Below are positions 12,037 to 22,499 of a DNA stretch of 64,000 bases, piece after piece (position 1 is the first letter of the stretch; each line of letters opens with the position of its first letter). The stretch covers positions 69,711,783-69,775,782 of the forward strand of contig OX457063.1 in the NCBI GenBank assembly GCA_949752795.1, written 5' to 3'. This DNA is from Hyperoodon ampullatus. Lineage: Eukaryota > Chordata > Mammalia > Artiodactyla > Ziphiidae. The notes beneath the pieces were generated by a model, which saw nothing but the letters and a program-made list of their open reading frames with translations, was not told where the DNA came from and made no database searches. Made by a program: the position numbers and the translations under genes.

Positions 12037-14132
12037 CCACTGCTCTCCTTCAACTCATGTAATGAAAGTATCTCTCATGTTGCCCCTTCTCTCATCTATT
12101 CCCTAACTGTTAGTTAGGCACTTTGGTTCTTTAAAGGCATCTAGTAAATACTGTAAAACCATCACCTTCAGTAGGAATCAACACACGTAATGAGAAGTCA
12201 ATCCCAGATTAAGGATTACATTTAGTGCTGGCTCTTCAATGTCGCTTTACAATTCACTCAACTCTCTAGGCCTTCCTATTCCTATCTATAAACTGGACAT
12301 CTATCTAGCCAATCCACTTTTCAGTCAGGAAGATCAAATTCAATAGGGTATATGAATCAGTTATATACAAACATGATGATAAAAATTATAATTCTAACAC
12401 AGATTAGGTATCACAGTTGTATTCCCTGAAACCTTAAAAAACAAAACTATGTGAAAAAAAAAAGGCAAATAAATAGTTTAAATTATTTAGTCCACTGTCT
12501 CTTGCTAAACCCCAAACTTCTTAAATAAGGGTACAGAAAATATAAAAAGAAAATCACTGGGTGTTGATATGTGACACAAAAACTTAGAAAAGGAGCTGAA
12601 TAAAAATGAATTGTATCACTTGATTTTTAAAAAGCTCTAAATATAGTGGGGATACACACACAAATTGTGGTGTCTCAAGTCATAGAGAATTAAAGATTTT
12701 ATAAAACTTACTCTAAAAATCATCTAAACCTCCTTTTGGACATGAGCCCTCTAGAACACAAGTACAGAAAAACACAAGACTATTACTATCTTCTTCCCCA
12801 ATTCCTTTAAACTAGATTCAGTATTATATCTAGCTAAATCATTAAATATTTGTCCATATGAAAATTTTTAGCTCCTTCTCAATTGTGGGCACCTTTAGGA
12901 AAAGAGCATGTTTAATTTATGTAAGTATTACCTGTACAGAAGACAGTTACATAGACATAGCAGAGACTCAAACACTTGTAGTAGACAACTTTATGACTAG
13001 TCCTTATTTCTGTATAAGGAAAGAGAGGGTAATTTTCTATTATATTCAACAAATATATAATCATAGATATGTAATGATCTTAAAAAAAATCATCTTTCAG
13101 AGAATTAACAACTTTCTTGATACCCAATGACCAAAGAAAGTATACCAAGCCCACGTTCTCAAACAGAAACTTAATGCTCATTCATTAATCAAAAGGTAAT
13201 TAAAAAAATCTTAACCCAAACAGATCAGGAGCTAATAAATAAGATTTGAGAATTTTGTTAAAAAAAAAAGTCTAAGATAAATGAGATGAAAATTTTGTTT
13301 TTTAAAAAAAATGAAAGCCTAAGATAAAGCAAACTATATTTCAACTCAGTTCTCACTTGCTGGCATGTTTAGTCCTTTAAGAGACATGGCTAACAGCAAC
13401 ACTCAGATTTGGAGAAGATTCAGATTTCCACTTTGAGTGTAGTGCCCCAAGTAAGAAAGAAGCAGATAGAAGGAGATTTTCTTTCAAGCCTGTCATGCAA
13501 AATACCACATCTTTAGTAACTGCTAACTATACTTAACTTTTTTTAATAAGTAGAAGAAACATGATGACTTGACCAGGGAGAAAAAGAAAACAAATATAAA
13601 AGATTCATCTTCACTAAATATTCGAATGTCTACAAGTATCGTGACAGTCAAATCAGCAGTTAAAAGATGAGAAAACAGTGTGGCCAGGCATCTGAGTGAT
13701 ACCTGTAAGTTCCCTGAGTGCATGGTATATAAAGTGTTCATCTTTGTACTAATACACAGTCAAGAAGAGGCTTAAATGTCTATTGACGAAAATGGGCAAA
13801 GTCTATTGGCTAAATTGACCTGACAATGGAAATATGAAGATATGGAAATATGAAGATATGGAAATAGGAAATAAGAATGAAAGACTAATGACAACTTCAA
13901 ATGAGACAGTGTATATCTACTCATTCCAACTTACAAACCTTCACAACTTAGGCCAATTATTTCTCTAGGTAGAAAAACAAACAAAAGCTCTAGTACATAG
14001 CTATGGGTACAAGTAGATGCCAAATGTGTACTATCTACTGATATACCACTTGATAATGACTGGAAGTCATGTCATCAACATTTCTAACAAACCCAATCAA
14101 AAGCCAACAGGTTAACCGGTTGAGATCTTTTC

Positions 14133-14262
14133 TTTTCTTTTTTTGACCAGGCTGCGCGGCATGCAGGATCTTAGTTCCCCCACCAGGGATGGAACCCGTG
14201 CCCCCTGAGTGATATCTTAACCACTGGACTGCCAGGGAAGTCCCTTTTTTTTTTCTTTCCTT
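14133..14262 (-). mobile_element. Short tRNA-derived SINE, minus orientation
   Basis: The reverse complement reads GGGACTTCCCTGGCAGTCCA, followed by an A/B-box-like region and TGGCATGCCGCGCAGCC; T-rich tracts at both ends. It belongs to the same class as the element at 59949. Confidence 0.75.
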
Positions 14263-15415
14263 TCTGATTCCACCATTAATGAATACATTTGTTGCACTCT
14301 ACAACTCTATGAGCTGCTACATTTATGTGTGTTAATACTGGTTTTCACATTGCCCTTTTCTCCTGAAGAGCAGACTAAATGGGTAAATGGTCCCAATTCA
14401 GCTTTTCTCGCAAAATGTTAATTACAGGCAATGTTAATCCTATGCAATGTGCTAGACAAAGCAAAATAAACAGGTAACAGGGGGGTAAGGTAGACTGTGG
14501 AAGTGTGGGAGGGGAGATGGCCAACTAAAACCGAAAAATTCTAAGTAACAAGTTTTAAAAGGCTTCTGCAAGACCTCTTAGCATCTTTAGAAAATACTGC
14601 ACCCTGAGAATCTCAAAGGGGTGGAGGGGTACAGTTCATTCTTCCAAAGTGACATGGTCTTTTTACATCTCTCCAAGTAATCCAGATATACTCAGAAATA
14701 CTACTCTAGCTGAAGTTTTTGAATAGATGAGTTCATATTTAAATGAGTTGCTATCTAAAGATAACGAAACTAAAACCTATCAAAATCTAACCATATACAC
14801 AGCCCAAAAGTTATACCAACACATTAGGTATGGGTTAGTCTATGTTTTAAAATGCACTCACCTAGGCAATATAAATGCATAAAAAAAGTTACCTAGATTC
14901 AACAATCTACGAGCAGATAACCTAAAAAAAAATCTCTTTTTCACTGGCTAATGTCCAATTCAATGGCAAGGATCCTGTAACACGCAAAAGTGAGGATAAC
15001 TCACAAGCAACAACAGCATATGAATTTATCAAATCAGTGAGATAAATCTAAGATACCAATGAATATATTGGATTTCTCTGGAAGGCCTATATTCCAAATC
15101 CTCATTTCTCCCTAGGGTATGGAAAAATCTGGTAAAACTTAAAGAGATGATCACCAATGAAGTCATATAGACAGAAATCCATTTGCCCGTAATTTAAAGT
15201 AAATGGAAGTAAGTTCTTTAGTTTTATTCCTCAAACAGAAATTACTTATTTCATCTTATTTATCTTCCATTTTTGTCAAATGAAAAATCAACAGTAGAGG
15301 CAGACCCTAAAAACAAGAATAAGTGGTAACAGTGTGAAGTCATAAGTAACCGCTGAAAAGTCACATGTAACAATGACTAACTTTCTGGCTTATATTGTAG
15401 GAAAGAGTATCTGCG

Positions 15416-15730
15416 TTTGTTTCATTCATTCAACAAGTAATTTACTGAGCACCCATGATGTGCCAAGAACTGTGCTCAGCACCTATAGACTTCTTAAAAG
15501 TTCAGAACATAGCCCCTGCCCCCTAAGAACTTACAACTGTTGGAAAGGCAAAGCAAATAAACCATAATAAAACAAAACAAGTGCTAAAATAAGTGAAATA
15601 GTAAGAGTTATGGGCGGATTACATAGGATTTTATTTTAATAATCTGAAGGGGAGGTATATGCTGGGAAAATATATTGCTGAGGACCTCTTGGAGAAGGCA
15701 GGACTTGAACTGGCAGAATTTAGGTAAATA
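15416..15730 (-). mobile_element. L2 LINE 3' fragment
   Basis: The tract TTCATTCATTCAACAAGTAA, GAGCACCCATGATGTGCCAA, then GACCTCTTGGAGAAGGCAGG is the reverse complement of an L2 3' end. Confidence 0.65.
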
Positions 15731-16334
15731 AAGGAAAGTTCATGGTAGTAGAGAGCTGGGGGGCAGGAGAGCAAGAAAAACAGCACAAGCTTGGTCATGA
15801 ACTAATATAGTTACTCAAAATACCACGAAAAGACCAGCCCGCGTTCATATTAGGGAATGTGAAGACATGCAGCTTAGAATCGTGCTCTGAATTATATACT
15901 ATGGGAGATAACTGAAAGTTAAAATTGTGGAACGTAGATATTACGCTATAGGCACAGAAAAACAGTGGAAGTTCTAGGGCAAGGAGATAACTCATTGAAA
16001 TCTAAAAAGAGTTTTTTTGGGGACAAGCTTGAAGCAAGAAAACCAGCTCAAAAGTTGTAAAGAGTATCCTAGGCATGAGAGTGTAATGACTTAAGCTCAG
16101 ATAGCAGCAGGAATAGAAATAAGGTCTATAAAAACCTGCCTTACTCAGTACAAGAACATGAAAATCTGACTTATTTTTAAAGAGGAATTATTCATTTATC
16201 AGTTTATTGAACAAAGGCAACAAGAAAAAAATACTGAATAATTAGAATTAGGGAGGCATTACTAAAAGAATTTCCTATTTTTACTTGCATATCAACCCAT
16301 AAAATCTTATACATATCACCTATCCTTATCAAAT

Positions 16335-16711
16335 GATCTAAATTGAATCATAGGTTGTTAGAGCTGAAAGGGACCTTAATTCTTTTACTCTACTCTTCTC
16401 ATTAAAAGAAGAAGAAAATTAAGAATTAAAGAAAGAAAAAAAAGTCAGGCAGGAAGACTCTCTTGGGCTTAAGTGAAGGCCAAATCGCCTGTGATAAGGA
16501 TGGTTTATGTTGTAGAAAAGACAAAAGAATAAGACGCGAAAATATTTTAAAGCAAAACATTATTTACAATACACACAGAGAAAGAAGACAGCTTCATACA
16601 TAATTATATCTTAATACAAATCTCTACTGCCACCAAGCAGGAAAATTATTTTATCATTAACATTTATGAACTTGTAAGGTCCCTTCCAACTGTAAGATCC
16701 TATAACTCTGT
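16335..16711. mobile_element. Possible DNA-transposon relic with inverted ends
   Basis: The left end reads CATAGGTTGTTAGAGCTGAA then AGGGACCTT. The right end, reverse complemented, reads GTTATAGGATCTTACAGTTG then GAAGGGACCTT. Similar ends in opposite orientation about 370 bp apart suggest a non-autonomous element. Family unknown to me. Confidence 0.35.
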
Positions 16712-18936
16712 AAAAGTAGAAGCACAACTTTCCCATCTGAAGTTAATGTACAATAAGAAAGGCAAGTTTAACCTACAGGATAAACTTGAAAGAATATTAT
16801 TAAGACCTATTTGATAATTTCCAAATATCTATTACTACTAATAGATTCATCCTAAATTCTAAAAAGGCATTCTAGGTTATCTCATGAACTAAAACAAAAC
16901 ATGCTACTCCTCTAATCTAAATCATTTGCTGCATTTCAAAAAGTACAAACTCCGGCTTCTGTAGACTGTTATGTCCAGTCTGCGTATTATTTTACAAACA
17001 AGTTTTAAAATTTCATGTCATGTTCAGTAACATCCCAAAGACCACAATCACTTAGCAAGTAAGACTGCCACCAATTTTAGTCCTCAGCTGGTCCCAGAAT
17101 GAGATCTTAATGTGAACTAGGCAATATACATGAAGGTTCCATAACCTTCAGTTGCAAAGTCTAAAGAATTTGTGAATTAACTTTTTAAAATTGGATGACA
17201 GAACCCTACCAACTTTGTGTCACTGCAGTGAGCTATATAGGCACCCTGCTTCTTCTCATTATCTTCTGACCACTTACTGCTCACTTATACTTCTGAGGGC
17301 GGGTAGACAGAAGACATGATGCAGAAAAAAGGATCAAGTTTGCGAATTATCAACTTTTATTTTAAGGTAGTTGTTTATAGGGCTTTAAACTAGATTTCTG
17401 AATACATGACTGTTTATATTATCCATGCCCTTCCACTCTGTTATCAAAGCTAAAACAAGAATTTGTTTTACCAAGACTTGGGCCCCACATTTGTTAGATA
17501 TCAAGAGGAAAAAAAGGAATAATCTAAGGCGGAAAAAATGGGGATTCTCTTGAGTTCCTCAGAGCTGTGTTCTTAAGTCACTCAATCATTATCCTAACAG
17601 GAGCCAACAGAGAGAGACTTCTAAACATCTAAATAGTCAGGTACGCTCAAAGGCACATAGCATATACTGGTCTAGGAAAGAAGCAGAAGAAAACCACAAG
17701 GTAAAATTAAGAGTATATGAATGGATGTGTACCAAGTAGCAAATAACCTTACTAGGAAGATGGTCACTACAGAGCTAAAGAGAAAGGGCCATAAAGCAAA
17801 CTGTGACCAGCTTATGTCAATGAGATACATGAGTACTTAAAAAATAAAATCTGCATTTTACTCAAAATGACTAGCTGGTATCTTGGTTTTGGTAGTGCAA
17901 CAGCACCAATACAGCAAGGGTAAGCAGGTCAATCCCTTGCAAAACTTACCTTGATTGGCCCAATGGAAACAGAAGGCCCCAGAAAAGAGAGAAGCATCTG
18001 GCAGTAGCAAATTGTTTTATTTTATCTTTCTGTGGAAAGAAACTAATTTTAAATAAGAACCAGAGCATTTAAAGAATAAATATTTTTTAAAGCTCATTAT
18101 CTAGTTAGAGCAGCTCTACTGAGAAAACAAGAAGAGCTCCTTGCTGCTTAGAGATGGAAAGAAACAGAAGAGGAATCAGAGTTGTTTCTCCATCACCTAG
18201 GGAGTTTTAAAATTTGTGTTATCCTAGAATAACAGAATAAATAGTTCTTTTATTTAAAGAACTCCTACAGGCAGAATCTTTTGGGCCTGGTACCTTTGAA
18301 TAAAGCTTTTTATACAAAATTAAGGGCTATACTCTTAAATACCTTAAATAAAAAAGAAGAAAACCACTTGACATTAAGCCCTTCTATTCTTAAAAAAAAA
18401 AAACACACACACACACAGAGCGAGCTCCTTTCTCCACTACAATTTCACCAATAATTCAAACCATCAAGGCTTCAATGATTATCAAAGCACATGATGCCCC
18501 CAACTGGCAGAAAGATCATACCTAATTGACTGGTTTTCCAAAATATTTTGTTAGCCTAAATACTTGATGATTTATTGAAACACTAAATGGAAAGACCCCA
18601 GCCACCAAAGGATATGTGTATTATAGAACCTAACAGGGGGCATAAAATTATTTACGGTAACTGAACCTGTTACCTTTCTTGGATGTTTTTCTAGGAATTA
18701 AGTTCTATTGAACTCGTTGAGTCAGCATTAAAACGTTTTGGTCCAAATCACTCCCACAAAATGTTTACAATTTATGCTGGAGATGGAAGGGACAGCTCAA
18801 AAGCAGAAGTGCAGAAGCAATAATCATTAAAAAAACCAAAAAAACAAAATAGTATAAGTGGAAAATAAACTACCTATTTGGCACCGTCCTATGAAGAACC
18901 AAATCAGAGTAGAACCTTCCCACCTCCACCCCCATT

Positions 18937-18951
18937 GCGCGCGCGCGCGCA

Positions 18952-18990
<39 letters not shown>
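18937..18990. repeat. (GC)n(AC)n microsatellite
   Basis: An alternating purine-pyrimidine run: about 14 nt of GC repeats followed by an AC repeat to 18990, in PRPF40A intron 2. Confidence 0.95.
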
Positions 18991-18996
<6 letters not shown>

Positions 18997-19422
18997 TTTT
19001 TCAGGAATAAAATTAATCCTAAGCCAAAGGCCTAAACAACTGCTGTTTTCAGATTCTATGCATGTACAAGGTCCACCAACAAAAATTATACTGACATAGC
19101 ATATTTACTTCAATTGACATACTTGGGGGGAAAATCATTAAACTAAAAAGCCTACATGTACTTTGCTACTTTTAAATTAAACAAAACAAAACAAAAACAA
19201 CTCAATTTTGTTGCTGTAGAAAGTAAATTTCTTATACAGATCTTTCATTACACCCAAAATTTGGTTACTCTCATGATTATACAACATTTCACTTAAAAAC
19301 ACTATTCTGGCATAAACTGAAACTTAAACAGCTGTAAGTACTGACCCAGATTTTGAAATTCTTTGACACAAGAATACCACGGGCAAAAGTAAACAAAGAA
19401 ATACAAAACAAAACATTCTTAC

Positions 19423-19554
19423 TTGTCCCATTGGTGGTCCTCCCATTGGGGGCATCATTTGCGGCATCATTCCATGAGGTACAGGAGGCATATTCGCTCT
19501 CTGACCCATAGGATGCATTCCCATTGGGGCATAATGCATGCCAGGGTGCCCCAT
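19423..19554 (-). CDS. PRPF40A: PRPF40A coding exon 2 (Met/Pro/Gly-rich)
   Basis: The exon is 132 nt, 44 codons, phase 0 at both ends. Acceptor TTTTTCAG lies directly before ATG, and the donor after CAA is GTAAGAATG. It encodes [17 protein letters not shown] and continues to [10 protein letters not shown]; 12 of 44 residues are Met. Low-complexity Met/Pro/Gly tracts of this kind are typical of the PRPF40A N-terminus before the WW domains. Skipping the exon would keep the frame, and its first codon is an ATG, so an mRNA starting in intron 1 could in principle initiate here. Confidence 0.95.
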
Positions 19555-20696
19555 CTGAAAAAGAGGGACAATTTAAAAATTAGCAAGTACCAATAAATGC
19601 TTCTCAAAAATCTGATTTCTACAAATCAGTTATATGTATGACATAATATCTGGCTAATGTGTGATTCAATTACTGGGTTAGTTTATACTTTCTTGTCTTA
19701 AATAAAATGTACAACACCAGTATTTATGAGCTTGCACCTGACCAAATTTCAGAACAAAATGGAAAAAATTAAAATCATCACTGGACTTCTAATTCGTAGT
19801 TTGTTTTTTTTTAAGCATGCTGATTTAATCAATTACCAACTGGCTTGCTAAACTGGGAGGAAATGCATGTGAAGGCCAACTTAACTGTTATGGTGAAAAC
19901 CACAACTTTGTCCTACTTCACACAGATATCAGATAGTCAACTATTTTTATTTTATAACTTCATTTATTCTTAAATTCATTTCTAAGATGATTTTAAGCTT
20001 TAAAACGCTGAATTTACCCAATTAACTCAGATGAGGGCTGGTCTTACACAAAACAAACAGTATTGGATACCCGGGGACACTCCCCTCCTAACAAGCAAAC
20101 ATACTATTTCCTAAGAGAATCTCTAACACAGCTAAGTTACTCCTGCAAAACACAAAACAAAACAAAAAACCCAAAGAATGAGGTCTGTCACTCACGGACA
20201 CTAAATGCACACAACTAATTCATCCATCTTAACGCGCTTTTGTAAGACAACTACTTTCTTTACCTGTGTGTCCATTGTTACAGGTCTTAAAAGCAGGAAA
20301 TTATCTCCTGCCAATTCTCCCAGCTGTCCCCCCGCTGCAGACAACACTACTACTAGTGAAGAAATTCTGGCAGCCTCTGTTAAAGTCTACCGAATCAAGT
20401 CTCCGCCTTCCCCCCGCCTGCTTAATCGGGCCTACCTCTCCAAAACGCTCACCCCGCCTAGGGCCCAGCACCTCCACCGCGCATCTGCCTAGGCCAAACC
20501 CACTGGGAACTTCCACGGTCCCACTTCCTTTCCTTTGTGCATCCCCGCCCTCCTATTTCTCTCCCTCGGAACATATCCCACCATCTCGAGCTCTTCCTTC
20601 GTCCACTCTCATCTTCTCCTCCTTCTGGAGAAAGCTTCCTGTCTCTGACTCCGTTTTTCATTGTGCCGCTTTTCCCCTGCCCCACCGATCCCTTAC
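19555..20696 (-). other. PRPF40A: PRPF40A intron 1
   Basis: A 1.1-kb intron. From about 20.3 kb rightward it becomes pyrimidine- and GC-rich as it enters the CpG island. The long ORFs there are by-products of base composition. No repeat is recognised. Confidence 0.8.
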
Positions 20697-20861
20697 CGAG
20701 GGCCGTCTCCTCAGGAAGCCGTCAGCAGAGACCCAAGAGCTGGAGCAGAGGCTTGAGCCGGACAATCTCCGCTCCCCGTCCCCGGGACCCCGCGAGGGAG
20801 GATGGCTCTCCATTTCACTCACCATGAGGCCTCCACGCTCGGCTCCTGTCCCCGGCCTCAT
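20697..20861 (-). CDS. PRPF40A: PRPF40A coding exon 1 (start codon)
   Basis: This exon encodes 55 codons, from [11 protein letters not shown] to LRRRPS, and is followed by the donor GTAAGG. The start at 20861 is chosen because it matches the annotated human start; -3 is A. A second in-frame Met is at codon 13 (MVSEMESH), a possible alternative start. The reading frame stays open upstream as far as an ATG at 21098, but CCAAT boxes at 20993-21025 suggest transcription starts downstream of that. The segment is Ser/Arg/Gly-rich, predicted disordered, and has no known domain. It lies inside the CpG island. Exon length 165 nt, phase 0 at its 3' end. Confidence 0.93.
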
Positions 20862-20974
20862 CGTCGGACTCAGACTGCTCCGCCGGCGGCCACTGCCGCT
20901 ACACATACCAACAAGAAGCGATCTGAGTGGCTGGCGCCCACTGGGGCTAAAGGTTAAAGGCTGCCCTGCGCTAC

Positions 20975-21025
20975 GGGGCGGGATCAGCGGGGCCAATAAG
21001 CTGACAGGCTTCCCCGCTGTCCAAT
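20975..21025 (-). promoter_or_regulatory. PRPF40A: PRPF40A proximal CCAAT boxes and GC box
   Basis: CCAAT at 20993-20997 and 21021-21025 (ATTGG on the minus strand) and a GGGGCGGG box starting at 20975 lie about 115-165 nt upstream of the PRPF40A start codon. Paired CCAAT boxes about 28 nt apart suggest NF-Y binding, with transcription probably starting between them and 20861. This is inference from motif and position. Confidence 0.55.
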
Positions 21026-22023
21026 CAGACTGCGCCGCCGACACGCAGCTCTTCGGCGATTCGCCCCCAGCCTCAGCCTCACTCGGCGTCGCCTGCATGG
21101 AGGGGGGAATAGGGGGACGGAGGAAGTTTCTGCGCCGACTCCTCTGCCGGAAAAACTCCACCAACTTCCCCCGGGGAAGGGAAGGCAACTGTGTCCCAGC
21201 TTCCCGAACTTAGACAGCCTCACCCCGTAGGGGGTGGGACAGTGGGGGCCTGCCACCTTCACCCCCCGCCCGAGTCACGTACGCCCCACAAACCTGAGGC
21301 CGCCGGGGGTGGGGTAGGGTGGGGTGGGGGTGGAGTAAGCAGCTTCTAGCGTTAGCGGTGGCCGGGGCTGGACGCGCGGGCGCGCGGGGCTCGAGGTGGA
21401 GGGAGGGGGTGGGGAAGGCGAGAGGAGGGGTCGTGAGGAGCGGGTTCGAGCTCAGTACGCACCAGCTGGCGAGCGCGCGCCGGGGTGGGGGGAGGAGGCG
21501 TGCCGGGCGGTGTGGAGGGAAGTTGTGGTAGGGGCGGGGAGAACAATGCGACAGGGAAGGAGGAACGGGCAGTTAAGGGAGGCGAGGGCGCGGCGAGCTG
21601 AGCTGCCGTTAATGAGGGAAGCCGGGGCGAGTGCAGGCGTAGAGGGGAAGAAGAGAGAAAGCAAATAGGTTCGGAATGTGTATTAGAGGGGCATGGGCGG
21701 GCGCTAGGACCGAGCGTTGGGGAGGTGCGGCTTTGGGGCGGCCGGGGCGCGAGCTTGCATGGAGGTGACGCGGCGGTGGCGGAGATCGCTGGCCCGGAGT
21801 AAGCATAGCAGGGAGAGGACACTCGACTGCCTTGGGCCTCGGCTTGTCTCTCCCCGTGCACTTCACTGCGCGCCTTCCTTCGTACTACTTGAGGGTCATG
21901 CTTTGGTCCGGGGGCGCCCAGCCTTTTCTCGGGCCCCACGGCACTTCCCTCGCCCAGCCACGGACCCTTGTGCACCCCTGCGCGCCAGGGCCAAGTGGTG
22001 GAGGCCGTGGAAGGCCTGGCCGC

Positions 22024-22053
22024 TGATTGGCTGCTGCGACCGCGGGGCGGGGC
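22024..22053 (+). promoter_or_regulatory. ARL6IP6: ARL6IP6 proximal inverted CCAAT box and GC box
   Basis: GATTGG at 22024-22029 and GGGGCGGGGC at 22044-22053 lie 47-76 nt upstream of the ARL6IP6 ATG. The spacing fits NF-Y and Sp1-type sites just upstream of, or at, the transcription start. Start position inferred only. Confidence 0.5.
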
Positions 22054-22099
22054 AGGTGGGCGACGCTTGACCTCTGCGGACCTGACTGTCTTTCCCGCC

Positions 22100-22499
22100 A
22101 TGTCGTTCGTGGAGAGTGGGAGGCGCTCAGCCCTTTCTCGCCGCCGTCTAGGCACTGCTGTCCCTTTTGCTCAACCGGCGTTTTCCGCTTTCACTCAGAG
22201 AGACAGCTGGGGTGAGGGTGAAGTCGACGAGGAGGAGGGATGCAACCGAGTGGCCCGTGACCTGCGGGCGGAGTTCTCGGCCGGGGCGTCATCGGCACCT
22301 AGAAAGGACTCGCTACTCCGGCCAGATGGGGACGGGTCTCCCGCCCTGCCCGATAAACGCAATGGCATTTTCTCGGCGGATGCGGGCGGCAGACCCCAAG
22401 CCCGGCGCTGGCCGGTCCAGGTCCTCTCAGTTCTCTGTTCGCTGCTGTTTGCCATCCTCCTCGCCTTCCTTCTCGCCATCACCTACCTGATCGTAAAAG
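22100..22499 (+). CDS. ARL6IP6: ARL6IP6 coding exon 1
   Basis: The exon encodes residues 1-133 plus the first base of codon 134, and ends at donor GTACGG. The start ATG at 22100 (context CCCGCCATGT, G at -3) is the first in-frame ATG; the frame is open upstream but only from a TTG. Features: N-terminal [12 protein letters not shown], an acidic patch EGEVDEEEG (residues 40-48), the conserved LPDKRNGIF (83-91), and a first membrane segment [18 protein letters not shown] (108-125). The N-terminal 35 residues diverge from human more than the rest. Confidence 0.95.

Larger units (their letters stand above)
6948..19422 (-). other. PRPF40A: PRPF40A intron 2
   Basis: A 12.5-kb intron with scattered repeats listed separately: L1 3' ends at 8.4-9.0 kb, CHR SINE at 10.95 kb, MIR at 11.8 kb, tRNA SINE at 14.1 kb, L2 at 15.4 kb, an inverted-end element at 16.3 kb and a GC/AC microsatellite at 18.9 kb. 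The stretches 9.0-10.9, 12.0-14.1 and 16.7-18.9 kb show no gene or named repeat. Confidence 0.8.
5653..20861 (-). other. PRPF40A: PRPF40A gene, 5' part (coding exons 1-4 and introns; continues beyond left edge)
   Basis: PRPF40A (FBP11/HYPA) is a nuclear pre-mRNA splicing factor related to yeast Prp40. It bridges U1 snRNP and branch-site factors through two WW domains and several FF domains. Four consecutive minus-strand exons at 20697-20861, 19423-19554, 6867-6947 and 5653-5683 join in frame to give the first 136 codons plus one base. The product matches the known Met/Pro/Gly-rich N-terminus almost residue for residue. All introns are GT-AG. I found no exon for the following segment, which starts the first WW domain, between 1 and 5652, so it should lie left of the window. 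The gene is divergent from ARL6IP6, as in human 2q23. Identification rests on recalled family sequence; junctions were read directly. Confidence 0.95.

Noticed and set aside
20266..21213. A 315-codon plus-strand frame across PRPF40A exon 1 and promoter
   Set aside because: It is antisense to a clear exon, in a GC-rich region where stops are rare, with no family resemblance or ARL6IP6 link.
21968..22099. N-terminal extension of ARL6IP6
   Set aside because: The in-frame open stretch upstream has no ATG (only TTG), and the human protein starts at the equivalent of 22100.
21352..22155. A 267-codon minus-strand frame across the promoter and ARL6IP6 exon 1
   Set aside because: Same GC-composition effect, antisense to ARL6IP6; Pro/Ser/Arg-rich noise without domain.
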